Position numbers and translations under genes: made by a program. Positions 15,652-23,685 of a DNA stretch of 64,000 bases are shown here, piece after piece; the first letter of the stretch is position 1; each line of letters starts with the position of its first letter. This DNA is from Petroclostridium sp. X23 (GTDB taxonomy: Bacteria > Bacillota > Clostridia > SK-Y3): the NCBI RefSeq assembly GCF_030013905.1, contig NZ_CP124862.1, positions 5,335,051-5,399,050 of the forward strand, given 5' to 3'. The notes under the pieces are model-generated. The model saw only the letters and a list, made by a program, of their open reading frames with translations. It had not been told where the DNA came from and searched no databases.

Positions 15652-17143
15652 ATTTCATAATTCAAAAATCAAGAATGTGGATAATTCCTACTGATATTTT
15701 TGAAATTGTGCAAAAAAAGGTTAGACTATCCTTACAATAGATAGTTATCCACAACTATATAGTTTTGAAATTAAGAAATATCATCTCCTGTTCCTTGATA
15801 ATTAAAATACTAAGCTGCAATATTTTTTGATTGTTCTGCTTTTGTAATTCTTGTAGCAATAATTGCAATGCAGGCTAAATCCATGAATACTTTTGCTTTT
15901 TTTAGCCCTGCTACACGCAGATTGTTTAAAGCATAGTTTTCTTTTCCATCACCAAAAAAGCGTTCAACGGATGTTCTTTCATCATATAGATTGTCCCATG
16001 CTTCTGTTCCTCGTAATGGATAAGATATAAACCGTGGATTATCCTTAATTTTAACTTTGCCAATGTATCCTGATTTTGTACTCGTACACCAACTTGAACC
16101 CATAGGACAATTGGCTTTTCCGCAAGCGTGGGGACATAATAACCGAATGGTTCCATTATCATTTCCACCATTCACATACGGATAATTCATGGTGCAAACA
16201 AGTTGACCTTCCCAGTTAATGCCTTCAGGTGGAGTTTTCGTATTTCTCCAGTTAATTGGCATAATAGCTTGAGCACCAAATGATACAGCATGTTGATAGA
16301 TAGATGGTATATCATAGCCTGTATCCATAATGTAGTAAGATGGTTTGAATAAGTCTTCATAATCTGCCTTAAGCTTATTCATTAGTGGTATTGCCATTAC
16401 CATATCTGCAACATTTGCAGGGGTTATGATGTACCCTAATGGGATTCCGCTTGTTGTATCTACTACAGCATGCATCTTCCAACCAAACCATTTTATCATA
16501 TTGCCATTGGTATCTTGCTTGGCACCCCAGTGAGGAAACTCTGGATTGTTTTCTGGTATTTTTGATTTTGGTACAGCATGCTCAAAGGCATCAATTTTCG
16601 ATGCATCTATTGAGACATGGGAACCATTAATAAGTCCCAAGGTTTTGGCTCTACGAACCATTCTCTGAAAAGTTTTTTCAAGTACATCGGTTTTAGAGAG
16701 CTTTTCTATAAACCTAGAGAAAGTTGAAGCACTAGGCGTTTTGCCAATAGTATCAAACCCGCAGGTTACTCTTAAAACGGGGTCTGTTTTCAACCTTTTA
16801 ACTAATGCTTTAATAGTAGGTATTTGATCTATTTGCATTGCAAGTAAAGCATTGAGCAAGCTGGTATACGCAAATCCTTTAGGACCACGTTTGCTGACAT
16901 CAATTTTAAAAGTTTCAAGCATAATTGAATAATCAATAAATGTTAAAACAGCTTGTAATTTTGTTAATGGTTGAATTTCTATAATTTGCTCTAAAGTAAA
17001 TAATGTTGTTTGCCGATTCATAATTCGTACAACGTTTACTCCTTTCTGTGGATTGTTTGGACGAATTATTTATCGGATTGGGGTAAACTATTTTTTATGC
17101 TTTTTTCTAACCTTGTGTTTTCAAGGATTAGAAATTATGAAAT
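15652..17143. mobile_element. Insertion sequence, DDE type (limits approximate)
   Basis: One transposase gene fills the element. The proposed outer ends are a shared inverted ATTTCATAATT (15652-15662 and 17133-17143). A second candidate pair is the inverted AAGGTTAGA at 15717-15725 and 17106-17114, each followed inward after 14-15 bases by ATAGTT and a TNCCNCAA-like block. That would give a shorter element of about 1.4 kb. The spacing between the two pairs differs on each side, so only one can be the true end. No target duplication was established. Confidence 0.6.
15810..17021 (-). CDS. Transposase, IS5/IS1182-like DDE family
   Basis: The 403-aa protein appears complete. A DUF772-type N-terminal helical domain (about 20-115) is followed by a DDE_Tnp_1 catalytic domain. 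The likely acidic residues are Asp in SIDASKIDAF, Asp in YIMDTGYD and Glu in ERTSVERFFG. A Cys-rich loop (CPHACGKANC) lies near residue 295. The reading frame is intact, so the copy may be active or recently inserted. It sits between the SSB-like and corrinoid genes without breaking a recognisable gene. Confidence 0.9.
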   Translation of the reverse strand: MNRQTTLFTLEQIIEIQPLTKLQAVLTFIDYSIMLETFKIDVSKRGPKGFAYTSLLNALLAMQIDQIPTIKALVKRLKTDPVLRVTCGFDTIGKTPSASTFSRFIEKLSKTDVLEKTFQRMVRRAKTLGLINGSHVSIDASKIDAFEHAVPKSKIPENNPEFPHWGAKQDTNGNMIKWFGWKMHAVVDTTSGIPLGYIITPANVADMVMAIPLMNKLKADYEDLFKPSYYIMDTGYDIPSIYQHAVSFGAQAIMPINWRNTKTPPEGINWEGQLVCTMNYPYVNGGNDNGTIRLLCPHACGKANCPMGSSWCTSTKSGYIGKVKIKDNPRFISYPLRGTEAWDNLYDERTSVERFFGDGKENYALNNLRVAGLKKAKVFMDLACIAIIATRITKAEQSKNIAA

Positions 17144-17241
17144 TAACTCATTTGTATATTAGAATATCTAATTTCTTGAATGCGGATGATATTGCTGATA
17201 AAATATTTACGTAGGACAAAACGATTAAGAGGGTGATGATA

Positions 17242-17772
17242 TTGATAAAGGGACTAGTACATATTTATACAGGAAATGGAAAAGGCAAAACCACCGCAGC
17301 GCTTGGCCAGGGGTTCAGAAGCGCCGGGAGAGGTCTGAAAGTTTATATGGTCCAGTTTTTAAAAACATCAGAGACAGGTGAGTTGTTTTCTTGCGAAAAG
17401 CTGGGAGAATGCTTTAAAATATTCAGATTCGAGAAAAAAAGGGATTTTTTTTGGAATTTGAATGAAGCTGAAAAAAGAGAATTAAAAGAAGAGATAGCGC
17501 TAGCTTTTGAATTTGCTAAAAATTCCATGAAGAGTGGCCAATGCGATCTCTTAATATTGGATGAAATAATGGGTGCGCTTCATAATAAGTTGATTACAGA
17601 GTCAGAAGTGTGTGAATTGATAAGAAATAAACCGGCAGGTATTGAATTGATACTTACCGGAAGAAATGCGCCTCAGAGCCTCATAGACCTTGCTGATTAC
17701 GTCTCTGAGATCATCCCTGTTAAGCATCCTATGGAAAAAGGGATTGGAGCAAGAGAAGGAATTGAGTATTAA
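17242..17772 (+). CDS. cobO: Cob(I)yrinic acid a,c-diamide adenosyltransferase (CobO/BtuR type)
   Basis: This 176-aa ATP:corrinoid adenosyltransferase adds the adenosyl group to cob(I)alamin or its precursors. The P-loop GNGKGKTTAALG is near the N-terminus, and LLILDEIMGA with LTGRNAP follow as in CobA/CobO proteins. TTG 17242 fits the GAGGGTGAT ribosome site; ATG 17236 is in frame but very close to it. It stands alone here, next to the IS, so adenosylcobalamin synthesis or salvage genes lie elsewhere. Confidence 0.9.
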   Translation: MIKGLVHIYTGNGKGKTTAALGQGFRSAGRGLKVYMVQFLKTSETGELFSCEKLGECFKIFRFEKKRDFFWNLNEAEKRELKEEIALAFEFAKNSMKSGQCDLLILDEIMGALHNKLITESEVCELIRNKPAGIELILTGRNAPQSLIDLADYVSEIIPVKHPMEKGIGAREGIEY

Positions 17773-17781
17773 TCATAAAGA

Positions 17782-17814
17782 ATAAAAACGTACCGTAAAA
17801 AGGTACGTTTTTAT
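17782..17814. terminator. Bidirectional terminator between cobO and the lysine operon
   Basis: A perfect 13-bp stem (ATAAAAACGTACC and its complement) with a 7-base loop has A-rich and T-rich flanks. It serves both the plus-strand cobO and the minus-strand dap operon, whose last gene ends 10 bp away. Confidence 0.88.
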
Positions 17815-17823
17815 TTTAGACCA

Positions 17824-18294
17824 TTATATTTTAAATTCTCTTTTGATTGCTTCCATAGCTTTTCCGGCATCTCTTTCGTAGATAAGACAAGAAATATCCA
17901 CTTCAGAAGTCGTTACCAGCTTTACCTGTATATTTTCCTGTGCTAATATGGTAAATACTCTTGCAGCTACGCCAGGGGTAGTACGCATCACTTCACCATA
18001 CACAGATAATTTGCTATTATTGGAGTTCACTTCAACACGTAACTCCGGAATAGTTTTTTTAAATCTGCCTACCGTATTAAGTACAGTAGAAAGAGCATCA
18101 TCGGGTAGGGTGAATGAAATATTGATTACATCACGATAAGGAGCGGTTTGACTGATCATATCAATATTCACACTTTCCTTTGCAATAGCGGTAAATATAT
18201 TGGCAATCGTTTCTATCTTGTTAGGTATGTTATTTAATGTAACCAGCGTTACATCATTCACAACAGATAAGGTAGTAATTGATTTTCCGATCAT
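17824..18294 (-). CDS. Stand-alone ACT-domain protein (aspartokinase regulatory type)
   Basis: The protein is 156 aa and consists of two ACT domains like the C-terminal regulatory half of aspartokinase, without the kinase domain. Visible are VTLVTLNNIPNK, NIDMISQTAP, SVYGEVMRTTPGVAARVF and NIQVKLVTTSEVDISCLI. It is the last gene of the asd-dapA-dapB operon, 18 bp after dapB. I infer that it binds lysine or threonine and modulates an aspartokinase, or is simply a free regulatory subunit. ATG 18294 follows AAAGGTGG; GTG 18306 is in frame but lies in that site. Confidence 0.85.
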   Translation of the reverse strand: MIGKSITTLSVVNDVTLVTLNNIPNKIETIANIFTAIAKESVNIDMISQTAPYRDVINISFTLPDDALSTVLNTVGRFKKTIPELRVEVNSNNSKLSVYGEVMRTTPGVAARVFTILAQENIQVKLVTTSEVDISCLIYERDAGKAMEAIKREFKI

Positions 18295-18312
18295 GATATC
18301 AGCCACCTTTCA

Positions 18313-19071
18313 TTATAGGCTGCCAACTAGATCCTTCATATTATACATCCCCGGTTTTTGCTCAACTAAGTATTTTGCTGCTCTTAAAGAACCTACGGCA
18401 AAAATTTCTTTAGACATAGCAATATGGTTGATTTCAAATATCTCATCTGTACCTGCAAAAATAACCGAGTGATCCCCAACGATTGTTCCACCTCTTACTG
18501 CATGGATACCAATTTCATTTTTATTTCTTTTTTTACGGACAGAATGACGATCATATACATATTCTGCAGATTCGGTTAGTGTGGAGGAAATGGCATCTGC
18601 TATCGCAAGCGCCGTTCCACTGGGTGCATCGATTTTTTTATTGTGATGCTTTTCTATAATTTCTATATCAAAAGAGTCTTCCAACAACTTTGTAGCCCTG
18701 CAAACCAAGTCTATGAGGAGATTTACACCCAGAGACATATTAGCGGTAAAGAAGACAGGTATACATTCAGCTACTTCTTTAAGTCTTGTTATTTGCTGCT
18801 GTGACAATCCTGTTGTTGCTACTACAAGGGGGATTTTTCCTTCGACTGCAAAGGGAAGCAGTTTTTCCAAGGAATTAGGATGAGAAAAATCTATAATCAC
18901 ATCTGCGTCTTCCTTACAATCATTTGGATTACCATATACAGGATAATCACTTTCAGATTGATTCATTAAATCAATACCGGCTGTAATTTGATAAGCATCA
19001 TTTTCCGAAACAAGTTTTGTAATTACTTTTCCCATTGTTCCGTTACAGCCGCTTAGAATAACCTTAATCAT
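18313..19071 (-). CDS. dapB: 4-hydroxy-tetrahydrodipicolinate reductase
   Basis: DapB catalyses the second step of the diaminopimelate/lysine branch, reducing the DapA product with NAD(P)H. At 252 aa it has the Rossmann motif GCNGTMGK, the catalytic EKHHNKKIDAPSGTA block (His-His and Lys) and a C-terminal dimer region. ATG 19071 gives MIKVILSGCNG and suits the AAAGGA site; GTG 19080 is the in-frame alternative. It sits 19 bp after dapA. Confidence 0.97.
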   Translation of the reverse strand: MIKVILSGCNGTMGKVITKLVSENDAYQITAGIDLMNQSESDYPVYGNPNDCKEDADVIIDFSHPNSLEKLLPFAVEGKIPLVVATTGLSQQQITRLKEVAECIPVFFTANMSLGVNLLIDLVCRATKLLEDSFDIEIIEKHHNKKIDAPSGTALAIADAISSTLTESAEYVYDRHSVRKKRNKNEIGIHAVRGGTIVGDHSVIFAGTDEIFEINHIAMSKEIFAVGSLRAAKYLVEQKPGMYNMKDLVGSL

Positions 19072-19090
19072 TGGTTGCACATCCTTTGAA

Positions 19091-19981
19091 TTATTTGAGA
19101 GAAAAACCGTAATCGGTAAGAGCCTTTTTCAGGATCTCAAGATTTTTCTCAGACATATCGGTTAGTGGCATTCTTAATTTGCCTACATTATAGCCAAGAA
19201 GATTCATTGCGGTTTTAACAGGAATCGGATTTACTTCAACAAATAAAGAATTAATCAAATCCAACATCTTTAATTGTAAATCTCTGCTTCCCTGTACATC
19301 ACCGCTTAAATACTTTTCTACAATATCATGTGTAGCTTTCGGAGCAATATTAGCAACGACAGAGATTACACCTTTCCCGCCTAAAGAAAGCATAGGTACG
19401 ATCATATCATCATTGCCCGTATAGAAGTCCATGTCATCGCCACATAAAGCGACCATTTGGGCAATTTGAGAAATGTTACCGCTTGCTTCCTTGATCCCTA
19501 TGATGTTTTCAATTTGAGACAAGGTTTTAAGCGTTTGAGGAGTGATATTCAATCCTGTTCTTCCCGGTACATTATATAATATAATAGGAATCTTTACACT
19601 GTTAGCAACAGCGGTAAAATGCGCGATCAAACCTTTTTGGGTAGTCTTATTATAATAAGGTGTTACAATAAGTAAGCCATCTGCACCGATTTCTTCCGAA
19701 TACTTACTTAAATCAATACAGTGCTGGGTATCATTGCTTCCTGTACCGGCGATTACAGGTATTCTTCCAGCGACTTTATCAACAGTGTATTTGATTGCTT
19801 CTTTATGTTCATCATCAGGCATGGTTGAAGCTTCCCCGGTAGTACCGCAGATGATGATCGCATCTGTTTTTTCTGCAATTTGAAACTCCAATAACTCGCC
19901 AAGTTTTTCAAAATCCACCCCATCGTTTGTAAAAGGTGTAACAATAGCAACACCCGAGCCGGTAAATAACGTCTTTTTCAT
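19091..19981 (-). CDS. dapA: 4-hydroxy-tetrahydrodipicolinate synthase
   Basis: DapA condenses pyruvate with aspartate semialdehyde. The 296-aa TIM barrel shows ICGTTGEAST (substrate loop), YNVPGRTG (catalytic Tyr) and IGIKEASGN (Schiff-base Lys). AGAAAGGTGGG precedes the ATG. It lies downstream of asd, separated by a 198-bp spacer with heptamer repeats, and is probably in the same lysine-riboswitch-controlled transcript. Confidence 0.97.
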   Translation of the reverse strand: MKKTLFTGSGVAIVTPFTNDGVDFEKLGELLEFQIAEKTDAIIICGTTGEASTMPDDEHKEAIKYTVDKVAGRIPVIAGTGSNDTQHCIDLSKYSEEIGADGLLIVTPYYNKTTQKGLIAHFTAVANSVKIPIILYNVPGRTGLNITPQTLKTLSQIENIIGIKEASGNISQIAQMVALCGDDMDFYTGNDDMIVPMLSLGGKGVISVVANIAPKATHDIVEKYLSGDVQGSRDLQLKMLDLINSLFVEVNPIPVKTAMNLLGYNVGKLRMPLTDMSEKNLEILKKALTDYGFSLK

Positions 19982-20001
19982 AATATCCCACCTTTCTAAG
20001 T

Positions 20002-20050
20002 AGTTAATAGGTAATAGTGAATAGTTAATAGTGAATAGTTAATAATGAAG
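20002..20050 (+). repeat. Heptamer tandem repeat, locus A (left arm)
   Basis: Seven consecutive 7-base units run without gaps: AGTTAAT, AGGTAAT, AGTGAAT, AGTTAAT, AGTGAAT, AGTTAAT and AATGAAG. They lie just upstream of dapA. The reverse-oriented stretch at 20156-20176 (ATTATTA, ATTGTTA, ATTGATT) looks like the matching arm. Confidence 0.75.
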
Positions 20051-20155
20051 AAATAGGAGCTATTAAAATATCTTATTTCTTCATTATTAATCATATTGAC
20101 AAAGACATTAACAAAAGAACAATTAATTTAAAATTCTAGCAAACCAATAGGGTTT

Positions 20156-20176
20156 TAATTATTAATTGTTAATTGA
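20156..20176 (-). repeat. Heptamer repeat, locus A (right arm, degenerate)
   Basis: Units ATTATTA, ATTGTTA and ATTGATT follow each other at 7-base spacing. They resemble the reverse complement of the AGTTAAT/AGTGAAT units at 20002-20050. They end at the asd stop region. Confidence 0.45.
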
Positions 20177-20179
20177 TTC

Positions 20180-21181
20180 TCACTCTTCGTTCCACATTTT
20201 TATTAGTTCTTGTGCTATCTGTATCGTGTTTGTTGCTGCGCCTTTTCTGATGTTATCGGCTACAACCCAGAGATTAACGCCGCTTTCAACGCTTTCGTCT
20301 CTACGGATTCTGCCTACGAAAACCTCATTTTTACCTGCTGCGTTTACTGCCATAGGATATACATTGTTTTCCAGGTCATCTTGAATAATAATGCCCGGTG
20401 CATTGGCGATTGTGGTTTTTAAATCATCCAACTCAAATGGTTTTTCGAATTCTATGTTGATAGATTCGCTGTGGCTGTTAAATACAGGCACTCTTACTGT
20501 GGTAGCAGTAATTTTCAAGCTTTGGTCCCCTAAGATCTTCTTGGTTTCTTCCACCATTTTCATCTCTTCTTTTGTATAGCCGTTTGGCAGGAATACATCG
20601 ATGTGGGGAAGACAGTTATTTGCAATAGGATGAGGGAACTTTTTAGGTGCCTCTCCTTTTAAACCGCTTTCAAGATCCTGATATCCGCCCAGACCTGCTC
20701 CTGAAACAGCCTGGTAAGTAGAATATACAATTCTTTTGATAGTATATTTATCATGCAGGGGTTTTAACGCTACGACCGCTTGAATTGTTGAGCAGTTCGG
20801 ATTAGCGATAATACCGTTATGTTTCTTTATATCATAAGGATTTACTTCAGGTACTACAAGCGGTATTTCGGGATTCATTCTCCAAGCGCTGCTGTTGTCA
20901 ATGACTACACATCCTTTAGATGCGGCGATTGGAGCGAATTTTAAGCTTGTGCCGGCTCCGGCCGAGAATAGAGCGATATCAATACCTCTATCGAAAGAAT
21001 TCTCGGTTAATTCTTCTACAGTATACTCTTTACCCAAAAATTCCAGTTTTGTACCCGCGGATTTGCTGGAAGAGAATAAATAATAGTTTTCTACAGGCAG
21101 GTTTATTTCTTCCAAAACCTGTAGGAATGTCCTTCCTACCATACCGGTAGCGCCTACAACGGCGATGTTGTACTTTTTCAT
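20180..21181 (-). CDS. asd: Aspartate-semialdehyde dehydrogenase
   Basis: Asd reduces aspartyl phosphate to aspartate semialdehyde, the common precursor of lysine, threonine and methionine. The 333-aa protein has GATGMVGRTF at the N-terminus (NADP), the catalytic Cys in NPNCSTIQ and the catalytic His in NSHSESIN. AGGAGGCC precedes the ATG. It is the first gene behind the lysine riboswitch, so the operon is tuned to lysine supply. Confidence 0.97.
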   Translation of the reverse strand: MKKYNIAVVGATGMVGRTFLQVLEEINLPVENYYLFSSSKSAGTKLEFLGKEYTVEELTENSFDRGIDIALFSAGAGTSLKFAPIAASKGCVVIDNSSAWRMNPEIPLVVPEVNPYDIKKHNGIIANPNCSTIQAVVALKPLHDKYTIKRIVYSTYQAVSGAGLGGYQDLESGLKGEAPKKFPHPIANNCLPHIDVFLPNGYTKEEMKMVEETKKILGDQSLKITATTVRVPVFNSHSESINIEFEKPFELDDLKTTIANAPGIIIQDDLENNVYPMAVNAAGKNEVFVGRIRRDESVESGVNLWVVADNIRKGAATNTIQIAQELIKMWNEE

Positions 21182-21248
21182 GTTAATGGCCTCCTAATTA
21201 TAATTTTACGAAAAATCAATTTGTTAATTTAACAATTTTCATCGGAAT

Positions 21249-21283
21249 AAATAAAAATAACTGGTTAAGGATAACCAGCTGTT
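21249..21283 (-). terminator. Lysine riboswitch attenuator
   Basis: On the minus strand CTGGTTA, a short TCCT loop and TAACCAG are followed by TTATTTTTATTTATT. This stem lies between the aptamer and asd, at the place expected for the ligand-dependent terminator. Confidence 0.85.
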
Positions 21284-21347
21284 CTTGTAAATTATTCGCA
21301 CTTATACATATGTCTGCACGACATTGTACAGGGATAATTCCAGTTAC

Positions 21348-21520
21348 AGATAGCTCTCCATCAAAGTCAATTGATGACAGTTGTACAATTATTCACTATA
21401 CAACCAGGATTTAATTTACCGGTACATTAAATCCTTCGGCATTTTTTCCTTTCAACACAACGCATCGAACCCCGGGCTCTTATTGTGCTTACTTATAAAA
21501 AATGCACCTCTATCTCATAA
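21348..21520 (-). promoter_or_regulatory. Lysine riboswitch (L-box)
   Basis: Read on the minus strand, the leader contains the L-box blocks in order: GAGATAGAGGTGCA near 21516, GAAAGGAAAAAATGCCGAAGG, a long hairpin around the ATTTAAT arms, then ACTGTCATC and TTTGATGGAGAGCTATCT ending at 21348. AGATAG and CTATCT form the closing P1 helix. It precedes asd-dapA-dapB, exactly the genes this riboswitch class controls. Lysine binding should favour the downstream terminator. Confidence 0.93.
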
Positions 21521-21535
21521 GTATTATTTTTTTAT

Positions 21536-21564
21536 ATCATACCATGTAAACCTAAGAGTGTCAA
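21536..21564 (-). promoter_or_regulatory. Sigma-A promoter of the asd-dap operon
   Basis: On the minus strand TTGACA (21564-21559) and TATGAT (21541-21536) are separated by exactly 17 bp. Transcription would start about 10 bp before the riboswitch. Confidence 0.85.
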
Positions 21565-21679
21565 ATATTTTTTCAACGTGCTTGTCAATTAAAAAAATTA
21601 TCATAAAAACAGGAAGGGAAAAAAGTGAAATGTGTCGAATAAAACCTAATGGAAAAAATTATGTCGAGGAGTTGGAAGT

Positions 21680-23350
21680 ATGAAAATAAAAACGGACTTA
21701 GCCATCATCGTCCTCATAGCTGTTGTATTGGGGATTTTTAGTAGCGGATATACTGCATATGCATATGCAGGACTACCTGAAAAAATACGGATTGGAATTT
21801 ATTTTGAAAAATCCGCACCTGCAAGTATAGATATTAATTCTGATACCGGATTCCAAATCGGATATGAAAAAGATGGTCAGTTCCTATGTTTGAGTACTGA
21901 AACTTCAAATAAGAGTTTAGTTGTACGAAAAGATACATATTTTATCAATACAGGTAACGTGTTGCTGGAGTATTCTCCAAATAACCCCGGTATTCCCAGT
22001 GGCACCAAATACGGACCTTATCATATACAGGTAGGTGGGTCCTATGCCAATTACGACTTGGCGATGCAGGCAGTCAATAGTTTAAGACAGCAAGGATTTA
22101 AAGCTTTTCCTGCGTTTATAGATGGCAGTTTTAAGGTGTGGATCGGATTACATATATCAAAAGAGGATGCGCAAATTGAATTAGAGCAAGTAAAACAGGC
22201 GGATGCAAAAGAAAGCAAAGTGATTTCGCCCAGTGCTACAAGTGTACTGGTATTGCAAAAAGGGAAAGAAGTACCGGAGCTTGTATTCGACAGCAGTCCG
22301 TTCCACTTGTTGATACAACCGGTGCCGAGTAAGGATACGGTTCCCCTCGTCAGTATTAATGGGAAAAAATACCGTGGTGCGGCAGAGTTTAAAAGAATCA
22401 CCGGTAGCGATATGACAGTTATCAATCTGATAGACCTTGAGCAATATTTATACGGTGTATTACCACGGGAGATGGGTGGGGATTGGCCGTTGGAAGCGTT
22501 AAAAGCGCAGGCTGTAGCCGCCAGAACATATGCCGCACTTCATATAAATAAATATGCAAATTTTGGATTTAATCTGTGTTCTACAACCGCAAGCCAAGTA
22601 TACGGGGGCTATAGTTCTGAAAATAGCAACTGTAATAGAGCTGTAGAAGAAACCAGAGGAAAAGTGCTAACCTATAACGGGAGTCCTGCATATATATATT
22701 ACTTTTCCAGCAGTGGAGGTCATACGGAAGATATAAGGAATGTCTGGGGTGGTTCAGGTGTTCCGTATCTTGTTGGAGTTGAGGATGCTTATGAGCCAAC
22801 CGATCGATCAAGCAAAGGAATATGGAGTCTTGAGATGACACCGGAGAAAGTAGAAGGATTATTAAAAGCGCAAAACTATGACTTGGGAAAGATTACTTCA
22901 GTGCAGCCTATTGAATTTTCGGCGGCAGGACGGGTAGTAAAACTCAAGATTATAGGAACAAAAGGGGAGCATGTATTTGAGCGGGATAAGACTCGAACAA
23001 TCTTTGGTGCAAACTTCGTAAATAGTCAGTACTATACGGTCAAGACAGATAGCGATATCTATATAGGCGGAAAAAATACAGATAGTGTTAGTATTGCGTC
23101 CGGGTCCGGGGTAAAAGTCATCAGCAGCAGCGGTGTAACATCCATTAACACTTCGTTAGGAAGATTTTATGCAAAAGGAGCCAATACCAAAAAGAGCTAT
23201 GCTGTAATACCTCAGTCATATATCTTTGAAGGAAAAGGATGGGGGCATGGTGTCGGTTTAAGTCAATGGGGCGCACTAGGGATGGCGGAGAACGGATTTA
23301 AATATAATGAGATTCTTGAACACTATTTTCCAGGAACAAAAGTGGAATGA
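21680..23350 (+). CDS. SpoIID/LytB-domain protein with SPOR-like region
   Basis: This secreted peptidoglycan-active protein has 556 aa. A signal peptide or anchor covers residues 8-30. A SPOR-like repeat follows at about 112-172 (GPYHIQVGGSYANYDLAMQA). The SpoIID lytic transglycosylase domain spans about 240-550, with YLYGVLPREMGGDWPLEALK, AQAVAARTYA, SSSGGHTEDI and the final GKGWGHGVGLSQWGA. SpoIID degrades septal or cortex glycan during engulfment; LytB-type relatives modify amidases. AGGAG precedes ATG 21680. The gene diverges from the lysine operon. Confidence 0.9.
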   Translation: MKIKTDLAIIVLIAVVLGIFSSGYTAYAYAGLPEKIRIGIYFEKSAPASIDINSDTGFQIGYEKDGQFLCLSTETSNKSLVVRKDTYFINTGNVLLEYSPNNPGIPSGTKYGPYHIQVGGSYANYDLAMQAVNSLRQQGFKAFPAFIDGSFKVWIGLHISKEDAQIELEQVKQADAKESKVISPSATSVLVLQKGKEVPELVFDSSPFHLLIQPVPSKDTVPLVSINGKKYRGAAEFKRITGSDMTVINLIDLEQYLYGVLPREMGGDWPLEALKAQAVAARTYAALHINKYANFGFNLCSTTASQVYGGYSSENSNCNRAVEETRGKVLTYNGSPAYIYYFSSSGGHTEDIRNVWGGSGVPYLVGVEDAYEPTDRSSKGIWSLEMTPEKVEGLLKAQNYDLGKITSVQPIEFSAAGRVVKLKIIGTKGEHVFERDKTRTIFGANFVNSQYYTVKTDSDIYIGGKNTDSVSIASGSGVKVISSSGVTSINTSLGRFYAKGANTKKSYAVIPQSYIFEGKGWGHGVGLSQWGALGMAENGFKYNEILEHYFPGTKVE

Positions 23351-23402
23351 TGTTGCGCACACATGAATTTTCATGTAATAATTATCAGGTGATGAAAGAT
23401 AC

Positions 23403-23458
23403 TAGTAATAGTGAATAACGAATAATGGACAATGTACAATGGACAATGTACAATGGAA
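23403..23458 (+). repeat. Heptamer tandem repeat, locus B (left arm)
   Basis: Eight consecutive 7-base units run without gaps: TAGTAAT, AGTGAAT, AACGAAT, AATGGAC, AATGTAC, AATGGAC, AATGTAC, AATGGAA. The first units match locus A and the later ones drift to the AATGKAC form. Confidence 0.8.
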
Positions 23459-23621
23459 AACAGCTAGTAAAAAATAAATAATGAGTGAAGTACAAAGCGG
23501 ATGTTGGAAAAGTACAGAAGGTAGTTGTAAGATTGGGATTATATGACACGATGAAGTGTTGTTTCAGATATTAGCATTATACCGTACGTGTATCTATGTT
23601 TAATCCTATAACTAAAAAATT

Positions 23622-23661
23622 GTACATTGTCCATTTTTAAAACCATTGTCCATTGTACATT
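23622..23661 (-). repeat. Heptamer tandem repeat, locus B (right arm)
   Basis: Units GTACATT, GTCCATT, then (after TTTAA) AACCATT, GTCCATT and GTACATT are the reverse complements of the AATGTAC and AATGGAC units at 23403-23458. The array ends 24 bp before queA. Confidence 0.8.
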
Positions 23662-23685
23662 TCTTATAGCGGGGGATAGCATTTA

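Larger units (their letters stand above)
23351..23685. other. 335-bp gap with inverted heptamer repeats
   Basis: The gap between the SpoIID-like gene and queA contains no credible gene. Its two ends carry the heptamer arrays listed separately, facing each other, so the RNA or a DNA strand could fold into a long hairpin with a loop of about 160 bases. Confidence 0.7.

Noticed and set aside
15652..15662. Outer ATTTCATAATT taken as certain IS end
   Set aside because: An 11-base AT-rich match can be chance and conflicts with the AAGGTTAGA pair, so the limits are given as approximate.
17022..17232. Possible cobalamin riboswitch before cobO
   Set aside because: Most of this space is the IS end; no B12-box-like sequence was found.
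21381..21683. 100-aa plus-strand reading frame over the asd leader
   Set aside because: It is antisense to the lysine riboswitch and promoter, which explain this sequence fully.
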